This document shows, piece after piece, positions 40,486 through 42,501 of a stretch of DNA of 42,501 bases. A model generated the notes under the pieces. That model worked only from the letters and a program-made list of their open reading frames with translations, did no database searches and had not been told where the DNA came from. Source of the DNA: Opitutus sp. (GTDB taxonomy: Bacteria; Verrucomicrobiota; Verrucomicrobiia; Opitutales; Opitutaceae). Position 1 is the first letter of the stretch; every line of letters starts with the position of its first letter. Where the stretch lies: the NCBI GenBank assembly GCA_025361365.1, contig JANYAM010000041.1, positions 1 to 42,501 of the forward strand, read 5' to 3'. Both the position numbers and the translations under genes were made by a program.

Positions 40486-41112
40486 ATGAATTACTGGCCC
40501 GAGTTTCTCACGATCGTCGTGGCTCACGCCCTCGCCGTGGCCAGCCCCGGGCCCGACTTCGCGCTGGTGCTCCGGCAAAGCCTGGCCCACGGCCGGCGCA
40601 CCGCCGTCTGGAGCAGCATCGGCATTGGGTGCGGCCTGTCGTTCCATATCGCCTATTGCATTCTCGGCCTCGGCTTTTTTCTGAAAAACTCTCCGGTCGC
40701 GCTCGCCACCGTCCAGTATCTCGGCGCGGTCTACCTGGCCTGGGTGGGCGTACAGGCGCTGCGCACGAAAGTCCGCACCGGCGACGTCGATCTCGCCGCC
40801 GTGACGGCGCCCGGCGACCGGGCCGCTTGGACCACCGGCTTCGTGGTGAACCTGCTCAACCCGAAGGTGGCGCTGTTCTTCATCGCACTCTTCGCCCTGG
40901 CCGTCAGCGCTACGACGCCGAAGCTGATTCAGGTGGGCTACGGCCTGTGGATGACTCTGGCGACGATGACGTGGTTCAGCTTTGTGTCGTTCGTGTTCAC
41001 GCAGGAGAATGTCCGGCGCCGTTTCCTCCAATCCGGCCACTGGATCGACCGGGCGCTCGGCGTGGTGTTCATTGCCTTCGCGGTCAGCTTGGTGTTTGCA
41101 AAACTGAAGTGA
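40486..41112 (+). CDS. LysE/RhtB-family amino-acid exporter
   Basis: This is an inner-membrane translocator of 208 aa with about six helices. The family pattern is clear: ASPGPDFALVLRQSLAHGRR after the first helix, GIGCGLSFHIAYCILGLG, YLGAVYLAWVGVQALR and GFVVNLLNPKVALFF. Members export amino acids or homoserine lactones, and the substrate cannot be read from sequence. ATG 40486 is chosen; the frame is open to 40441 through repeat-like DNA (tatccgcggtcatccgcg). It is a single gene between two intergenic repeats. Confidence 0.9.
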   Translation: MNYWPEFLTIVVAHALAVASPGPDFALVLRQSLAHGRRTAVWSSIGIGCGLSFHIAYCILGLGFFLKNSPVALATVQYLGAVYLAWVGVQALRTKVRTGDVDLAAVTAPGDRAAWTTGFVVNLLNPKVALFFIALFALAVSATTPKLIQVGYGLWMTLATMTWFSFVSFVFTQENVRRRFLQSGHWIDRALGVVFIAFAVSLVFAKLK

Positions 41113-41114
41113 GG

Positions 41115-41165
41115 TAGGGCGCGGACTCCGTTCCGCGCCGGTAGGGGCCGTTGTCCCCAACGGCC
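41115..41165. repeat. Two-hairpin GTAGGG repeat beside the insertion sequence
   Basis: Hairpin one is ggcgcgga/tccgcgcc (41118-41139) and hairpin two is ggccgttg/caacggcc (41146-41165). Each is preceded by gtaggg. It looks like a relative of the elements at 30681 and 38521, but the right outer arm is not seen before the insertion sequence. Confidence 0.65.
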
Positions 41166-41194
41166 CAGGGCGCTTGAGGGTGTATAGACTCGGG

Positions 41195-42412
41195 TCAAGG
41201 GTAACAAGTGTCCCGGGTAGAGGGTAACACTTTGGAGGTGGCTGGTTGAAGCGGATGATAGCTGCCTTTTGCGCGGGTGGTCGACTCAGTGCAGTCGATC
41301 AGACCGAGGGTGAAGGCCTGCAAACAGACCCGGTAGATCCCGTCGGTGGCAGTGGGCCGTAGTGCCAGAGGGAGCCCCGCGAAGGCTTGGCCGACATAGT
41401 AGAAGCGATTGCGGAAGGTGATCTCGCCTTTGTTTTTGACGGGGCGGACCAGTTCGTGGGTGCCATATTCCACCGGCGGCAGCCCCGCAGGCAGTCGGCG
41501 GGCACTGGGTTGGTAACGGGTGGCGGGCACGGCCAGTCCGAGCGCTTCATGCGGCCGGTCATGGTTGTAGACTCGCCGATACCGGTCGAAGCGACGCTGG
41601 GCCTCCGGGAGATCGCGCCAGTCGTGGCGATCCAGCAAGTCGGCTTTCAGGGTGCGATGGAAGCGTTCGTCCTTGCCTTGGGTTTGCGGATGATAAGGCC
41701 GGCCGTGGATCACGGCGATGCCCAGCCGCAGCAGCCACACGCTGAGCACGCTGTGCTCCCGGCGGCCGCCGGCCCACGGCGGCCCATTGTCGCAGAGGAT
41801 GCTTTCCGGCAGGCCGTAGACCGTGAAGATCCGCTCCAGGCGGTGCTGCACGGTGATAGTTTGCTCATCGGCGCAGGCTTGCAGCCCGACGGAGAAGCGG
41901 GAGCAATCGTCGAGCACGGTGAGCGGATGACAGCGGCCTTGTCGCTGCAAGGCGAAGTGGCCCTTAAAGTCCATCTGCCAAAGCTGGTTTGGCTCGGGCC
42001 GGCTGAAGCGCTGCCCGGGCTGATGCTGGACCGACGCGGCGGGAGTGATGCACCCGGCGCGGTGCAGGATGCGACCAAAGGTGCTGACTGCAGGCAACGT
42101 CTTAGCCACGTGCCCGAGATCGAGCAGCCGACGATGCAGCTTGCGCGGTCCCCAGGTCGGATGCTTGCGCCGCAAGGCCAGCACCTTGGCTTCGGTGTGG
42201 GCCGGAGTTTGCTGGCCAGCCCGGCGACGGTCCTGCGGCCGGTCCCCCAACGCCGTGACGCCGTCCGCGGTGAATCGTCCCCGCCACTTGTAACCGGTCT
42301 TGCGACTGATGCCAAAGCGGCGGCACAACTCGGTCATGCTGACTCCGCCAGCCAGGGCCAGCGTCACAAACTCGTGCCGTCGCCCGATGATGTCTTGAAT
42401 GTCCCAGCTCAT
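41195..42412 (-). CDS. IS481-family DDE transposase
   Basis: The 405-aa protein has an N-terminal helix-turn-helix (MTELCRRFGISRKTGYKW, then an HTH_32-like region with KHPTWGPRKLHRRLL) and an rve integrase core with D148 in LWQMDFKG, D208 in ILCDNGPPW and E249 in HPQTQGKDERFHRTLK. The reading frame is intact, so the element may be active. The ATG at 42412 lies at the edge of a 34-base perfect palindrome; the frame is open upstream to 42484 but without conserved residues. The stop codon is inside the inner part of the left inverted repeat. Confidence 0.93.
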   Translation of the reverse strand: MSWDIQDIIGRRHEFVTLALAGGVSMTELCRRFGISRKTGYKWRGRFTADGVTALGDRPQDRRRAGQQTPAHTEAKVLALRRKHPTWGPRKLHRRLLDLGHVAKTLPAVSTFGRILHRAGCITPAASVQHQPGQRFSRPEPNQLWQMDFKGHFALQRQGRCHPLTVLDDCSRFSVGLQACADEQTITVQHRLERIFTVYGLPESILCDNGPPWAGGRREHSVLSVWLLRLGIAVIHGRPYHPQTQGKDERFHRTLKADLLDRHDWRDLPEAQRRFDRYRRVYNHDRPHEALGLAVPATRYQPSARRLPAGLPPVEYGTHELVRPVKNKGEITFRNRFYYVGQAFAGLPLALRPTATDGIYRVCLQAFTLGLIDCTESTTRAKGSYHPLQPATSKVLPSTRDTCYP

Positions 42413-42442
42413 GCTCCGAGGGCCATGGCCCTCGGAGCATGA
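42409..42442. repeat. 34-base perfect palindrome over the transposase start
   Basis: The sequence is its own reverse complement around the centre gccatggc, with arms tcatgctccgagg and cctcggagcatga. On the transposase mRNA it would form a hairpin in the leader ending exactly at the start codon, likely hiding the initiation region. Confidence 0.85.
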
Positions 42443-42501
42443 CTTGGAAAGTGTTACCTCCAACCCGGGACACCTGTTACCCACAACCCCGGACGATACA
42501 G

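Larger units (their letters stand above)
41181..42500. mobile_element. Complete IS481-family insertion sequence
   Basis: The element is 1320 bases long with terminal inverted repeats at 41181-41233 and 42448-42500. They match at 42 of 53 positions and begin TGTAT; shared blocks are gggtaaca, gtgtcccgggt and ggtaacacttt. One minus-strand transposase fills the element. Only one base follows on the right, so a target duplication cannot be judged. Confidence 0.88.

Noticed and set aside
30681-41165. CRISPR-like array from recurring palindromes
   Set aside because: The copies are kilobases apart, have no regular spacers and no cas genes are present.

Overview
The window looks like a chromosomal segment of a high-GC, Gram-negative bacterium of the Verrucomicrobiota, most likely near the Opitutaceae. 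This is an inference from gene content, since no marker RNA gene is present. The support is a fused LpxC/FabZ protein beside lpxA (outer-membrane lipid A), a long division and cell-wall (dcw) cluster that ends in ftsQ-ftsA-ftsZ, few Shine-Dalgarno motifs, and many dispersed palindromic repeats.

Positions 1-2100 are visibly AT-richer and look like the end of an accessory island: a SIR2-like protein cut by the window edge, two small unknown genes on the opposite strand, and a doubtful membrane protein. Positions 2125-7172 are a minus-strand block: an orphan LuxR-type response regulator, a YihY/BrkB membrane protein, a GYF_2-domain membrane protein and argS. Positions 7383-18081 are core housekeeping genes on both strands: a divergent pyrimidine-nucleoside phosphorylase, two rRNA methyltransferases, beta-carbonic anhydrase, EF-P, lpxC/fabZ, lpxA, a DUF971 protein, a type II NADH dehydrogenase and a Y-family DNA polymerase. 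Several clear intrinsic terminators separate them.

Positions 18250-36132 are the dcw cluster, with a promoter and a three-repeat MraZ box. The order is mraZ, rsmH, ftsL, ftsI, murE, murF, two coupled small ORFs, mraY, further small ORFs, a LysM protein, ftsW, murG, murB, ddl, ftsQ, ftsA, ftsZ. Together they make the lipid-linked peptidoglycan precursor, polymerise and cross-link it at the septum, and assemble the divisome. murD and murC, usually found after mraY and murG, are absent from the window. Genes in the cluster commonly overlap by 4-11 bases, and the larger gaps around murG are filled by palindromic repeats.

Downstream are a VapBC toxin-antitoxin pair, obgE, a stand-alone GspE/PilB N-terminal-like protein, a GspE/PilB ATPase and a LysE-family exporter. 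A complete IS481-family insertion sequence (41181-42500) ends one base before the window does.

The points most worth following are: the missing murC/murD together with the set of small ORFs around mraY; EF-P with Asn at the position that is normally modified; a MurE and a nucleoside phosphorylase that lack near-invariant active-site motifs; a response regulator with Glu in place of the phospho-acceptor Asp; and a 34-base perfect palindrome over the transposase start codon.
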